A stretch of 64,000 bases of DNA from Bacillus subtilis (GTDB taxonomy: Bacteria; Bacillota; Bacilli; Bacillales; Bacillaceae_C), in assembly GCF_008764245.1 (NCBI RefSeq), contig NZ_VTQV01000012.1:1-64000 (forward strand), given 5' to 3'. Of the stretch, positions 43,825 through 51,357 are shown one piece after another. The position numbers and the translations under genes were made by a program. Position 1 is the stretch's first letter, and each line of letters begins with the position of its first letter. The notes beneath the pieces were generated by a model. That model was not told the origin of the DNA. It saw only the letters and a program-made list of their open reading frames with translations, and searched no databases.

Positions 43825-43916
43825 TGGTACTAGGGATTGTTCGTTTTAAAGCACGTTATCAGATCTAACTTCGGGAAGGTTTTTTAAAAATATTATTTCG
43901 GTATAGTTTATAAATG

Positions 43917-43946
43917 CAAAAAAACAAGCATCTTATTAGATGCTTG
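43917..43946 (-). terminator. Terminator of cwlJ
   Basis: CAAGCATCT / AGATGCTTG (9 bp, tetraloop TATT) is followed on the minus strand by TTTTTTTGC. It lies 8 bases past the cwlJ stop codon. Confidence 0.9.
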
Positions 43947-43954
43947 ATCAGGAT

Positions 43955-44383
43955 TCAAAATGTTTTATACACGTTTTCACATTCTTCTCCAGTCGGTTCA
44001 TAAAAACAATGCAATTTATAACGACCGACTATTGGTTGATCGTACCAAGTTGCTGGACAATTGCCTTCTGGTCTAAAATACCACAAACTAAATTTTGCCG
44101 GCCAAAGTCTTTCCCCATTGATCGATCGTCTTGCTAGTCTGCGTTCACTTTCTCTTGCCCGCTGATAAAAATAACCATGTGTGACGGCTTCGAAGGCATG
44201 GGGTTGATATACCATATCAGGGATTGTACGTAAGCCAGTAAAATCGGAGCAATTGGCTCGAATGCGATTGATTCCCACATTGCCAATCATCAACATTCCC
44301 TGTACTCCTTCTCCTTCACCTTCCGCTCTCAATAATCTTGCCAATAGATCAATATCTGCCGCACGCGCTTTTACAACGGCCAT
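43955..44383 (-). CDS. cwlJ: Spore cortex-lytic enzyme CwlJ (SleB-family hydrolase)
   Basis: 142 residues, the same length as B. subtilis CwlJ and very similar throughout: DLLARLLRAEGEGEGVQGML, IGNVGINRIRANCSDF, YQPHAFEAVTHGYFYQRARES, ARRSINGERLWPAKFSLWYF and CFYEPTGEECENVYKTF. CwlJ is a coat-located hydrolase that opens the cortex during Ca-dipicolinate-triggered germination; it needs GerQ, which is not seen here. The ATG at 44383 is used because GGAGGTG lies 5-8 bases upstream and it reproduces the known N-terminus. This gene shows that the organism sporulates. Confidence 0.95.
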   Translation of the reverse strand: MAVVKARAADIDLLARLLRAEGEGEGVQGMLMIGNVGINRIRANCSDFTGLRTIPDMVYQPHAFEAVTHGYFYQRARESERRLARRSINGERLWPAKFSLWYFRPEGNCPATWYDQPIVGRYKLHCFYEPTGEECENVYKTF

Positions 44384-44540
44384 TCCGACACCTCCAAAAA
44401 GTTCTATATCCATATCATATTGGATGTGATCGCAATTGTTGCTTTTGCCTAAAGAGAATGTTCAAAAAGTCCGGTAAAAATGACACTGCGAATTTCTTCG
44501 TTGGCTTGTTTCTTCACTGCTCATGTATCAGGGGAATGAT

Positions 44541-44597
44541 CTTCTACTAAAACCGCCCACGTCCTGTGGGCAACGTAGAAGTCAGTACATCCTGTAC
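44541..44597 (+). ncRNA. Bacillaceae-1-like two-hairpin motif, copy B1
   Basis: Hairpin 2 comes first on the plus strand: outer stem CTTCTAC/GTAGAAG, internal loops TAAAACC and AAC, inner stem GCCCAC/GTGGGC, loop GTCCT. After TCA, hairpin 1 is GTAC-ATCCT-GTAC (44585-44597). Both loops read RTCCT, as I recall for the Rfam Bacillaceae-1 motif. Stems differ from the other copies while loops and internal loops are kept. Confidence 0.75.
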
Positions 44598-44696
44598 AAG
44601 TCCGCTCCTTGGAAAAGAAAACCACTTTTCCGCGTGCGATGCGGATTCAGGGAAGCTTTCCTTGTGCTCGAAACTGCGCCGCCTCGAACTTTCGCC

Positions 44697-44753
44697 GCAC
44701 AGGATGTGCTAGTGTCGGCGTAGCTGACAGGACGTCAGCGCCTTTAGCCGACA
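44697..44753 (-). ncRNA. Bacillaceae-1-like two-hairpin motif, copy B2
   Basis: Written on the plus strand: hairpin 1 GCAC-AGGAT-GTGC (44697-44709), then hairpin 2 with outer stem TGTCGGC/GCCGACA, internal loops GTA and GCCTTTA, inner stem GCTGAC/GTCAGC and loop AGGAC (44713-44753). On the minus strand the loops read ATCCT and GTCCT. All stems are perfect and unlike those of copy B1. Confidence 0.78.
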
Positions 44754-44785
44754 GGTCCTTTTTATCCTCCTTTTTGAACACGTAC

Positions 44786-45820
44786 CTAGAGAATTTTTTC
44801 CTGGTTAAAATAGCTGCGTGCTTTGTTTGCGATATCTTCAGGGGAATGATAACTTAATGGTTCTTGATGTAGAGCTTGAAAGTAATTGATATCGCTTGTA
44901 TCTAGTCCACCAATTGTAAAGCGAGGAATGATTCGGGCGTGTGGAGATTGCTTCCTTTTTGGATCGAGCGATAACTCGAAGAGGAGATTGAAGCTCGAAA
45001 ATCCTTGCTCCTCTAAAACTTTAAAAATTACTTGCAATCCTCGTGCAAAATAACCCCAATCCTTCTCTGTAATATCCCAAAGCGATTTTCTGTTACGGAA
45101 GACAGTTAAAAAATCGTTATGTCCTTTTGGAGCATAGGAATGCATCCAAGCAATCTCTCCTGTTTCTCCTATCCATCTTTCGCCTGCCTTCTTCTCTACT
45201 TCACAAAGCACTTCCCAATAGTCCCGATCATTTTCCTGTTCAAATAAATGGGTAGCATCTTCAAGCTGACGTTGATAGTTCGTTGCTGATTCCGAGCCAA
45301 TTACATGTAAATGGGGATGAAGAATACTGCCACCTGAGTGGGGTAAATAATTCCAATTTATGGAGGCATACTTCATCCGAGTATCTGTTTCAACAACCTT
45401 TTGAATATAGAGTTGAGCAGCCATAAAAGCATTTTTGATCATCCCAGCGGAAAATTCTGCTAACTTGACATAGTGTTGACTAGAGAACACGACAACTCCA
45501 TTGTGCTTGCTATAAGGAAACAAGTTCGGAAACAGAATAGCCTCCCCTTGAACAATCCGTCCCCCCTTCGCAATGTTTTTTGGAAAGACGGGTGTCATCG
45601 TTAAGATGTTTTCAGGACAAAAGGGACAATTTTGCCCACCTGTCATTTTGGCGGCTTCCTCGTAATCAGGTGGTGTTAATGTTAGCCCTGGATTAAAGAT
45701 AATTCGTGATGTTTCTCCAGTTAATGGATCAAAGCGAACCTCTGTTTTTCGCTCAATTTGATCTCCTTTTCCATCGTAAAAAGAAAACCATTCTTCTCTT
45801 TTGGTAAATTTTATTTCCAC
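44786..45820 (-). CDS. Galactose-1-phosphate uridylyltransferase-like / HIT-superfamily protein
   Basis: 344 residues. VRFDPLTGETSRIIFNPG near the N-terminus is GalT-like. CPFCPEN (about residue 64) offers a zinc site, and HPHLHVIG (about 168) is the H-x-H nucleotide-transfer motif. A second HAR motif near residue 298 (QSPHARIIPRF) closes the fold. True GalT sits with galK or galE; neither is present, so the substrate is open (a nucleotide-sugar or ADP-transfer reaction is likely). DUF4931 is a similar family name. It ends 7 bases from the composite repeat. Confidence 0.7.
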   Translation of the reverse strand: MEIKFTKREEWFSFYDGKGDQIERKTEVRFDPLTGETSRIIFNPGLTLTPPDYEEAAKMTGGQNCPFCPENILTMTPVFPKNIAKGGRIVQGEAILFPNLFPYSKHNGVVVFSSQHYVKLAEFSAGMIKNAFMAAQLYIQKVVETDTRMKYASINWNYLPHSGGSILHPHLHVIGSESATNYQRQLEDATHLFEQENDRDYWEVLCEVEKKAGERWIGETGEIAWMHSYAPKGHNDFLTVFRNRKSLWDITEKDWGYFARGLQVIFKVLEEQGFSSFNLLFELSLDPKRKQSPHARIIPRFTIGGLDTSDINYFQALHQEPLSYHSPEDIANKARSYFNQEKIL

Positions 45821-45954
45821 AACAATCTTCCCCCTTCACTCAATCAATTAAACAGGCTATAGAAACCCTAAGACATAGAAGCGAGAAAAACCCATATAAA
45901 AGTTTCGCTATGTATTAATATAGCAATTATTTTCAGTATTTTCCAACACCCCCC

Positions 45955-46806
45955 CTATGGGCGAACATCCAGTTTGTTCGCGACGATTTTTTCCCATAAT
46001 TTCCAAGGTATGATTTGTTTAAGAAGGATGAGCATCTTCACACCTTTGCCAATGGGATAACGGAGCTTGTTTAAATTTCTTTTAGAACAAAGATCTGCAA
46101 TCAGTAGTGCGACGGACCTTGGATTACCGTAGTTTTCCCTGCCTTTTTCCATTTCACGTTCAATGGCAGTCATCATCATCGCATAAGGGGAATCAGAGAG
46201 CATCGATTTCCGGGCGATTTTTTTCCCTTTTGTCCAGATATTTGTTTGGAAAGACCCGGGCTCAATAAGGGCAACATCAATGCCGAATGGCCTTACTTCT
46301 AATCTCAAACTCTCTGTCCATCCTTCCAAAGCATGTTTGGAAGCAACATAAGGAGATAATCCCGGAAATGCGATTTTTCCTGAAATGCTACTCAAATTAA
46401 TAATTTTACCTCCTCCCTGATGTCGCATAAAAGGGAGAATAGCTTGTGTAACGGCAATGGTACCAAAAAAATTTGTTTCAAATTGTTCTCTGTATTCATG
46501 TAAACAGATTTCCTCAGCAAATCCTCCCAAAGCAAATCCCGCATTATTAATGAGAATGTCGATGGAAGGTAAATGAGAAAGCTGGGATGTAAGTCCCTGA
46601 ATAGAAGTAGAATCTGTTACATCTAATGAAAAATATTCAATCGATCCATTTACACCTTCTTGTTTACATAATTTTATTATGGTATCTTTTTTCTCGAGAT
46701 TTCTCATTGTCGCAATGACATGAAAATTTCTTCTAGCTAGCTCGAGTGTTGTGAATAATCCAAAACCACTTGATGCCCCTGTAATCAGCACAGTTTTCTT
46801 ATCCAT
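45955..46806 (-). CDS. Short-chain dehydrogenase/reductase (YusZ-like)
   Basis: 283 residues from the chosen start. The NAD(P) site is LITGASSGFGLFTTLELARR. NNAG (ILINNAGFALGG), the catalytic serine (INLSSISG), and Y-x-x-x-K (YVASKHALEG) are all present. After LIEPGSFQTNIW the C-terminal extension resembles B. subtilis YusZ. The substrate is unknown. The ATG at 46806 overlaps the exoA stop codon as TAATG, and GGAGATGG within the exoA end serves as ribosome site, so translation is coupled. The frame extends upstream to 46833 but without a ribosome site. Confidence 0.85.
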   Translation of the reverse strand: MDKKTVLITGASSGFGLFTTLELARRNFHVIATMRNLEKKDTIIKLCKQEGVNGSIEYFSLDVTDSTSIQGLTSQLSHLPSIDILINNAGFALGGFAEEICLHEYREQFETNFFGTIAVTQAILPFMRHQGGGKIINLSSISGKIAFPGLSPYVASKHALEGWTESLRLEVRPFGIDVALIEPGSFQTNIWTKGKKIARKSMLSDSPYAMMMTAIEREMEKGRENYGNPRSVALLIADLCSKRNLNKLRYPIGKGVKMLILLKQIIPWKLWEKIVANKLDVRP

Positions 46807-47561
46807 TATTCCATCTCCAATATAATAGGACAATGATCACTGCCTAAAATATGACTATGAATATACGAATCTATGAGTCTTTCCTTCCATCTCTCAGATG
46901 TAAGAAAATAATCTATTCTCCAGCCAATATTTCTTTCTCGCACTTTGTTCATATAAGACCACCAGGTAAAAGCCCCTTCTCGGTCCGGATAAAAATAGCG
47001 GTACGTATCAATAAAGCCGTGATCAAGCAAATGAGTCATTTTCGCCCGCTCTTCTACAGTCACGCCAGAATTCCCTTGATTGGATTTTGCATTTTTTAAA
47101 TCAATATCGCGATGGGCGACGTTCAAATCGCCACAATAGATAACAGGTTTGATCGCATCGAGATTTTGGAGATGGGCAAATAATTCATCTTCCCAGTCGA
47201 GACGCAAACTTAATCTTGCCAAATCTCTTTGCGCATTTGGTGTATATACGTTAACTAAATAAAATTCATCAAATTCTAATGTAATAACTCTACCTTCTGG
47301 CTCCTCATTGGCTTCGCCTAAGCCATATTGAACAGAGAGCGGTTTTTTCTTCGTGAACACAGCCGTTCCGGAATACCCTTTTCTCTTGGCATCATTCCAA
47401 TACTGCTCATATCCGTCTAACTTTAATTCAATTTGCTCTTTATGACATTTCGTTTCTTGCAGGCAAAAAATATCGGCATCTACTTCATAAAAATAATCTA
47501 AAAATCCTTTGCGGACACAAGCTCTAATTCCGTTCACATTCCATGAAACAAGTTTTAACAT
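46806..47561 (-). CDS. exoA: Exodeoxyribonuclease III / AP endonuclease
   Basis: 251 residues, the typical ExoA length. Motifs of the exonuclease III family: SWNVNGIRA at the start, IFCLQETKCHK (metal-binding glutamate), VNVYTPNAQRDLARL, CGDLNVAHRDIDL (catalytic Asp/Asn), FTWWSY and the C-terminal GSDHCPI with the catalytic histidine. It cuts DNA at abasic sites in base-excision repair; the MagIII-like and Mug-like glycosylases of the window would feed it. B. subtilis ExoA is also used during spore outgrowth. Confidence 0.95.
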   Translation of the reverse strand: MLKLVSWNVNGIRACVRKGFLDYFYEVDADIFCLQETKCHKEQIELKLDGYEQYWNDAKRKGYSGTAVFTKKKPLSVQYGLGEANEEPEGRVITLEFDEFYLVNVYTPNAQRDLARLSLRLDWEDELFAHLQNLDAIKPVIYCGDLNVAHRDIDLKNAKSNQGNSGVTVEERAKMTHLLDHGFIDTYRYFYPDREGAFTWWSYMNKVRERNIGWRIDYFLTSERWKERLIDSYIHSHILGSDHCPIILEME

Positions 47562-47659
47562 CTATTTAACTCCTTTATACTTGAGGTAACTAGGGAGGAA
47601 TATATACATTATTATAGCGGAGTTCCAGTAGAGAATCATTCTAATCATCATCGAAAAAT

Positions 47660-48529
47660 TTATCTGGCTTCTGTCACGGAGTAATCAATCATATCCTTCT
47701 CTTTTATCTCTTGACTCAATTGCAGATGGTGGATGGTCATTTCTGGGCGGCTACCTACACGAATGTTGACACCCGTTTGACCAAGCCCTTCACTTATATA
47801 AAACGGTCGACCGTTGTACTCATGTAATCCTTTTACCATATTCATGCGAACTAATTCCCCCATCTTTCGCAAATGGTACGGCTTGGGCCAATGTATTTGC
47901 CCACCATGAAAATGCCCAGCTAACAGATAATCAAATGGATAGTCTTGCATCGTTAAAACGATGTTCGGATCGTGTGTAAGAACAATATTATATCCTCTTT
48001 CCAATCCATCATAAGATTTAGCTAAATCGCTGTGATTCGTGCCAAAATCATCAATACCAATAATATTAAATGGCCTACCGTTTATTTCAATTGTATCATA
48101 TTCATTTTGGAGTGTTTTAAAACCGTATTCATTCAACAAGTCTTTTAATTGGTTGAAAAATGGTTGGCGCAATACATAATCATGATTACCAAAAACAGCA
48201 TATGCACCGTAACGGGGCTGTAATTTATTTAATTCATTCAAATACGGAATGAGCTTAGAGATGGTTCGTTTTCGATCTAGGAAATCACCAGTCAATGCAA
48301 TAAGATCGATTGGTTGCATTTTTAGGTGCTTGTACAAATGCTCCGGTGATATAGAAATTTTTTCAAGATGCATATCAGAAATATGCAAGATTCGTAGAGG
48401 AGTTGCTTTCGTCCCATTAAGATTTTTATCGATTTCTATATGATTAATGACAACAGACTGTGTATTTTTATAGCCTCTATATACAAAATAACTTAATAGC
48501 ATAACAGTAATGGCAATAATGATTAACAT
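47660..48529 (-). CDS. ykoQ: Metallophosphoesterase, YkoQ-like
   Basis: 289 residues. One N-terminal membrane anchor (MLIIIAITVMLLSYFVY) is followed by the calcineurin-like core: HISDMHLE, LTGDFLDR, FGNHDYV, LTHDPN and LAGHFHGGQIHWP, which supply the two-metal site. The C-terminus has SEGLGQTGVNIRVGSRPE. The adjoining ykoP and ykoN homologues make this YkoQ rather than YkuE or YpbG, which share the fold. The substrate, perhaps a lipid-linked phosphate at the outer membrane face, is unknown. Confidence 0.8.
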   Translation of the reverse strand: MLIIIAITVMLLSYFVYRGYKNTQSVVINHIEIDKNLNGTKATPLRILHISDMHLEKISISPEHLYKHLKMQPIDLIALTGDFLDRKRTISKLIPYLNELNKLQPRYGAYAVFGNHDYVLRQPFFNQLKDLLNEYGFKTLQNEYDTIEINGRPFNIIGIDDFGTNHSDLAKSYDGLERGYNIVLTHDPNIVLTMQDYPFDYLLAGHFHGGQIHWPKPYHLRKMGELVRMNMVKGLHEYNGRPFYISEGLGQTGVNIRVGSRPEMTIHHLQLSQEIKEKDMIDYSVTEAR

Positions 48530-48631
48530 GATTTATTACCCCTTTCCTTCACTAATTATACAGCGACGAAAGGGGTATTTTTACCTGTAATTTATGGAAG
48601 TCTCCGGATTAATCGTGTCCGTACTTATTTT

Positions 48632-49174
48632 TTAATATCTCTTTCGACATGAATAAATACATGGGAGTTGGAATTTCTTTTTTATTGAGTTTTTTGAGGA
48701 CAGAAAATAAATAGGAAAAAGAGCTAGTCGTTTGAAACATTTATAAAATGGATTCTTAATGGAATGTGCTTCAAATCCTAGCTTTTTACACCCTTTATAA
48801 AGTGTGGTAATGCCAATTAACCCTTTAATATTTTCATTCTGATGATGCTTAAGAATATAGTGAGTAATAAATGGCAATGATTCCTCTACGCTTTTATAAA
48901 TCATGAACGCTTTTTTCACCTCACTATCATATCTTTGGATTTGCTTCAGCAATTGAACATTGTGCAAATGAATTTTTACAAGTACATCATTTTTATGGAT
49001 GGCTGTTCCGTCCGATAATACAATATGTCTCCCTTTATACTTAGTTAACCTTATACGCATTATCGTTTGATTGCCACATGCTTTTTTAATATGCTGCAAA
49101 CGTGAAAAGTGATAATATATCGGATCAAGGATGGTCCATACTGAAAGGCAATACTGTCTAATATTTAAGCTCAT
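48632..49174 (-). CDS. ykoP: YkoP-like protein, unknown function
   Basis: 180 residues, basic. It opens MSLNIRQYCLSVWTILDPIYYHFSRLQHI and carries IRLTKYKGRHIVLSDGTAIHKNDVLVKIHLHN. This stretch and the length match B. subtilis YkoP. No membrane segment or catalytic motif is clear; the C-terminus is rich in Lys, Cys and aromatic residues. It is divergent from the ykoN homologue with about 145 bases between starts, and 102 bases before ykoQ. The conserved ykoN/ykoP/ykoQ grouping suggests a shared glycolipid or envelope pathway, possibly sporulation-related. Confidence 0.75.
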   Translation of the reverse strand: MSLNIRQYCLSVWTILDPIYYHFSRLQHIKKACGNQTIMRIRLTKYKGRHIVLSDGTAIHKNDVLVKIHLHNVQLLKQIQRYDSEVKKAFMIYKSVEESLPFITHYILKHHQNENIKGLIGITTLYKGCKKLGFEAHSIKNPFYKCFKRLALFPIYFLSSKNSIKKKFQLPCIYSCRKRY

Positions 49175-49319
49175 TCTTATGCCCCTTGCAAAAGTGATAA
49201 TATTGAAAAGCTGATTATATTTTGGATTACATCATGTTTAATTATGAATGGAAATTTTAGGACTTGGAATGAAATAAATTTATTTTGACAAACTATGGCT
49301 TGAAGGAGTTGATTTGTTC

Positions 49320-50420
49320 ATGGCTCGTATTTTATTTTTGCCTTTTTTGCAAATACCTTCAGGCCATCATCATGTCGCAGACAGTATTAAGGTTCAATTG
49401 GAGCAAGACCCCGGAATTTTTCATTGTGATAAGGTGGATATTTTATCCTATAGCTACGGGAAGATTGAACAACTAATTTCAGCTTTTTATATACAATGGA
49501 TTCATACATTTCCTTCCATATATAGCCAAATTTATCGGCATGTGGCAGTGAGAGGAAGAACCATTCATAAGCATTATTATACGTATGAATGGCTTTTTAT
49601 GAAAAAGCTGGAGGAATTAATAGAAGAAACAAGACCGGATTTAGTTATTTGTACTCACGCCCTTCCCTCCTACTTACTTGCACGTTTGAAAGAAAGAAAT
49701 ATTTGGTCAGGTAAAGTGATGAATGTTTACACTGATTATTTTGTGAATGATCTATGGGGGATTAAACAAATTGATTTTCATTTCGTACCAAGTATGCAAA
49801 TCAAAAAAGAGCTATTACAAAGGGGAGTAAAGTCAGAGCAAATCTTTGTTACGGGAATCCCAATCCATCCTTTATTCCAAGCGGAAAGTATGAAAAAAAG
49901 GAGTAAAATAAGGCAAACTCTTTTATTAAGCGGAGGAAATATGGGGGCTGGCTCCCTGCATCAGCTGCTGGATCGCTTGCAACCTAATGGTTCCATTCTT
50001 TATAAAGTTTTATGTGGCAAAAACGAAAAGCTTTTTCAATCCATTGAACGATTAGCACATCCACTGATCCAACCCTTGCCCTTTATTTCTACAAAAGCAG
50101 AAATGAATCGATTGTATGATGAGGCAGATGGGATTATCACAAAACCAGGTGGTGTAACAATTAGTGAGAGTTTAAATAAAAATCTACCTATTTTCGTTTA
50201 TGATGCATTGCCTGGACAAGAAGAGATGAACTTACAATTTTTGAAGACGGAAGGATTAATTTTCCATTTGGAGAATTGGCATACTTTGGATGTGGAGGCA
50301 CAAATCGTAAACATTTTACAAAACGAAGTTGCTAAAAACCAAAAGCATATTAAAGCATATCTTGAACAAATTGAAAAAGTGGACTCCTCTAGATTAATTC
50401 AGCAACTTCTCACCCCTTAA
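49320..50420 (+). CDS. ykoN: Glycosyltransferase, MGDG-synthase/UgtP type (YkoN-like)
   Basis: About 366 residues, GT-B fold, family-28 type. The N-terminal acceptor loop LPFLQIPSGHHHVADSI is characteristic of diacylglycerol glucosyltransferases. THALPSYLLARL and NVYTDYFVNDLWG complete the first half. The donor half has SGGNMGAGSLHQL and KPGGVTISESLNKNLP. It probably adds a sugar to a lipid at the inner membrane face. The ribosome site AAGGAG fits a TTG at 49314 (5 bases) or the ATG at 49320 (11 bases); I chose ATG by likeness to the YkoN N-terminus. Confidence 0.82.
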   Translation: MARILFLPFLQIPSGHHHVADSIKVQLEQDPGIFHCDKVDILSYSYGKIEQLISAFYIQWIHTFPSIYSQIYRHVAVRGRTIHKHYYTYEWLFMKKLEELIEETRPDLVICTHALPSYLLARLKERNIWSGKVMNVYTDYFVNDLWGIKQIDFHFVPSMQIKKELLQRGVKSEQIFVTGIPIHPLFQAESMKKRSKIRQTLLLSGGNMGAGSLHQLLDRLQPNGSILYKVLCGKNEKLFQSIERLAHPLIQPLPFISTKAEMNRLYDEADGIITKPGGVTISESLNKNLPIFVYDALPGQEEMNLQFLKTEGLIFHLENWHTLDVEAQIVNILQNEVAKNQKHIKAYLEQIEKVDSSRLIQQLLTP

Positions 50421-50451
50421 GAAATTTTGCGAAAAAGGAACTCATTATAGA

Positions 50452-50509
50452 GGCCGCCAGACGCAGGTCACAAAGGCGTTGCGCCAGGACGGCGCGTATT
50501 TAGCCTTTG
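50452..50509 (-). ncRNA. Bacillaceae-1-like two-hairpin motif, copy C (degenerate hairpin 1)
   Basis: Hairpin 2 is complete: outer stem CAAAGGC/GCCTTTG, internal loops GTT and GTATTTA, inner stem GCGCC/GGCGC, loop AGGAC (50471-50509; the loop reads GTCCT on the minus strand). Hairpin 1 (GCCGCCAGACGCAGG) has lost one loop base. About 45 bp further, CTCCTACTTTTTGAACATTC resembles the right end of the GTTCAAAAAG elements, so this is a third composite copy. Confidence 0.68.
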
Positions 50510-50633
50510 ATCCAAAGCTTAACCGTTTATCCTTTGTTCATCCATTTGCTCCTACTTTTTGAACATTCTTTCTAACAAACAAGTGATCGTTTTTGCTATA
50601 ATTAGGAAGACATCAATGGAAAGGATCTAAGAA

Positions 50634-51266
50634 ATGGATGGAAAAACACATTTTATCGCAGGTTGTCTGACCGGTTTTGGGGTTGCTCAATATACAAATG
50701 TAGATTGGGTTACAACGGCTTCTTTTACCTTATTGGGAGGCTTTGTCGGACTAGTGCCTGATTTAGATGTAAAAGGCGTTTTAGCTAAAAAAATTTCCCT
50801 TAATAAAAAATGGGTCATCACTGTTCTAAGTATAATAGGTTTATATTTTATTTTGTCCAGTTCCATTGGTCCACAAACATATTGGTCTAAATGGCAAGGG
50901 ATATTATTGGGGAGTGCCCTGCTTATCCTTCCCTCTCAAATAATTAAACAAAAAAGGATGTTAATCATAACAGGTGCACTTGTTGGAGTTCTGAGCCTTT
51001 ATCATGAAAGTATATGGATGATGATGTTGGGGATCTACATAGGGGTTGCCTCATTTTTATCCCATCGTTCCCTGACCCATTCGCTTTTAGGTCTTTGCTA
51101 TTTTTCAATTCTTGGCTATTATATGGAAAAGGAAATCTTGGTGGATGGATTGATGTTTGTTTGTGCAGGAGCTTATGCCAGTCATCTTCTTTTAGATATG
51201 AAGTGGCTTCCGAAAAATCGACGAGGTGTGAAACTGCTTTTGCCTTTTTCGAAAATAGAGTTATAA
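50634..51266 (+). CDS. YdjM-type membrane-bound metal-dependent hydrolase
   Basis: 210 residues with about five membrane segments. The family motifs are visible: KTHFIAGCLTG at the start, GGFVGLVPDLD (about residue 40), LSHRSLTHSLLG (about 143) and ASHLLLDM (about 180). Histidines and aspartates in these segments could bind metal. E. coli YdjM is a LexA-controlled membrane protein of unknown activity. The ribosome site AAAGGA is 8 bases before the ATG. It is a single gene closed by a terminator. Confidence 0.85.
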   Translation: MDGKTHFIAGCLTGFGVAQYTNVDWVTTASFTLLGGFVGLVPDLDVKGVLAKKISLNKKWVITVLSIIGLYFILSSSIGPQTYWSKWQGILLGSALLILPSQIIKQKRMLIITGALVGVLSLYHESIWMMMLGIYIGVASFLSHRSLTHSLLGLCYFSILGYYMEKEILVDGLMFVCAGAYASHLLLDMKWLPKNRRGVKLLLPFSKIEL

Positions 51267-51296
51267 GACCTTTAATCTTTGTAAAATCCCGCAAAA

Positions 51297-51336
51297 ATAA
51301 AACCCAAGAATGAAATGACATTCTCGGGTTTTAATT
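51297..51336. terminator. Bidirectional terminator between the YdjM-type gene and metE
   Basis: AAAACCCAAGAATG pairs with CATTCTCGGGTTTT (one mismatch) around AAATGA, with T- and A-rich flanks on both sides. It serves the convergent gene ends at 51266 and 51358. Confidence 0.8.
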
Positions 51337-51357
51337 TAAGTGAAGTTTTTTTCCAAT

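Larger units (their letters stand above)
44460..44779. repeat. Short interspersed element with GTTCAAAAAG terminal inverted repeats, copy B (composite)
   Basis: 320 bp. Its ends match the 145-bp copy at 33941: GTTCAAAAAGTCCGG at the left and CTCCTTTTTGAAC at the right. The interior is longer and carries two oppositely oriented Bacillaceae-1-like motifs (44541-44597 and 44697-44753). The segment GCGCCGCCTCGAACTT also matches copy A. It fills the gap between cwlJ and the GalT-like gene and encodes nothing. Confidence 0.75.

Noticed and set aside
44541-44753. CRISPR-like array from the repeated hairpins
   Set aside because: The units are inverted, differ in stem sequence and lack regular spacers; they fit a two-hairpin RNA motif instead.
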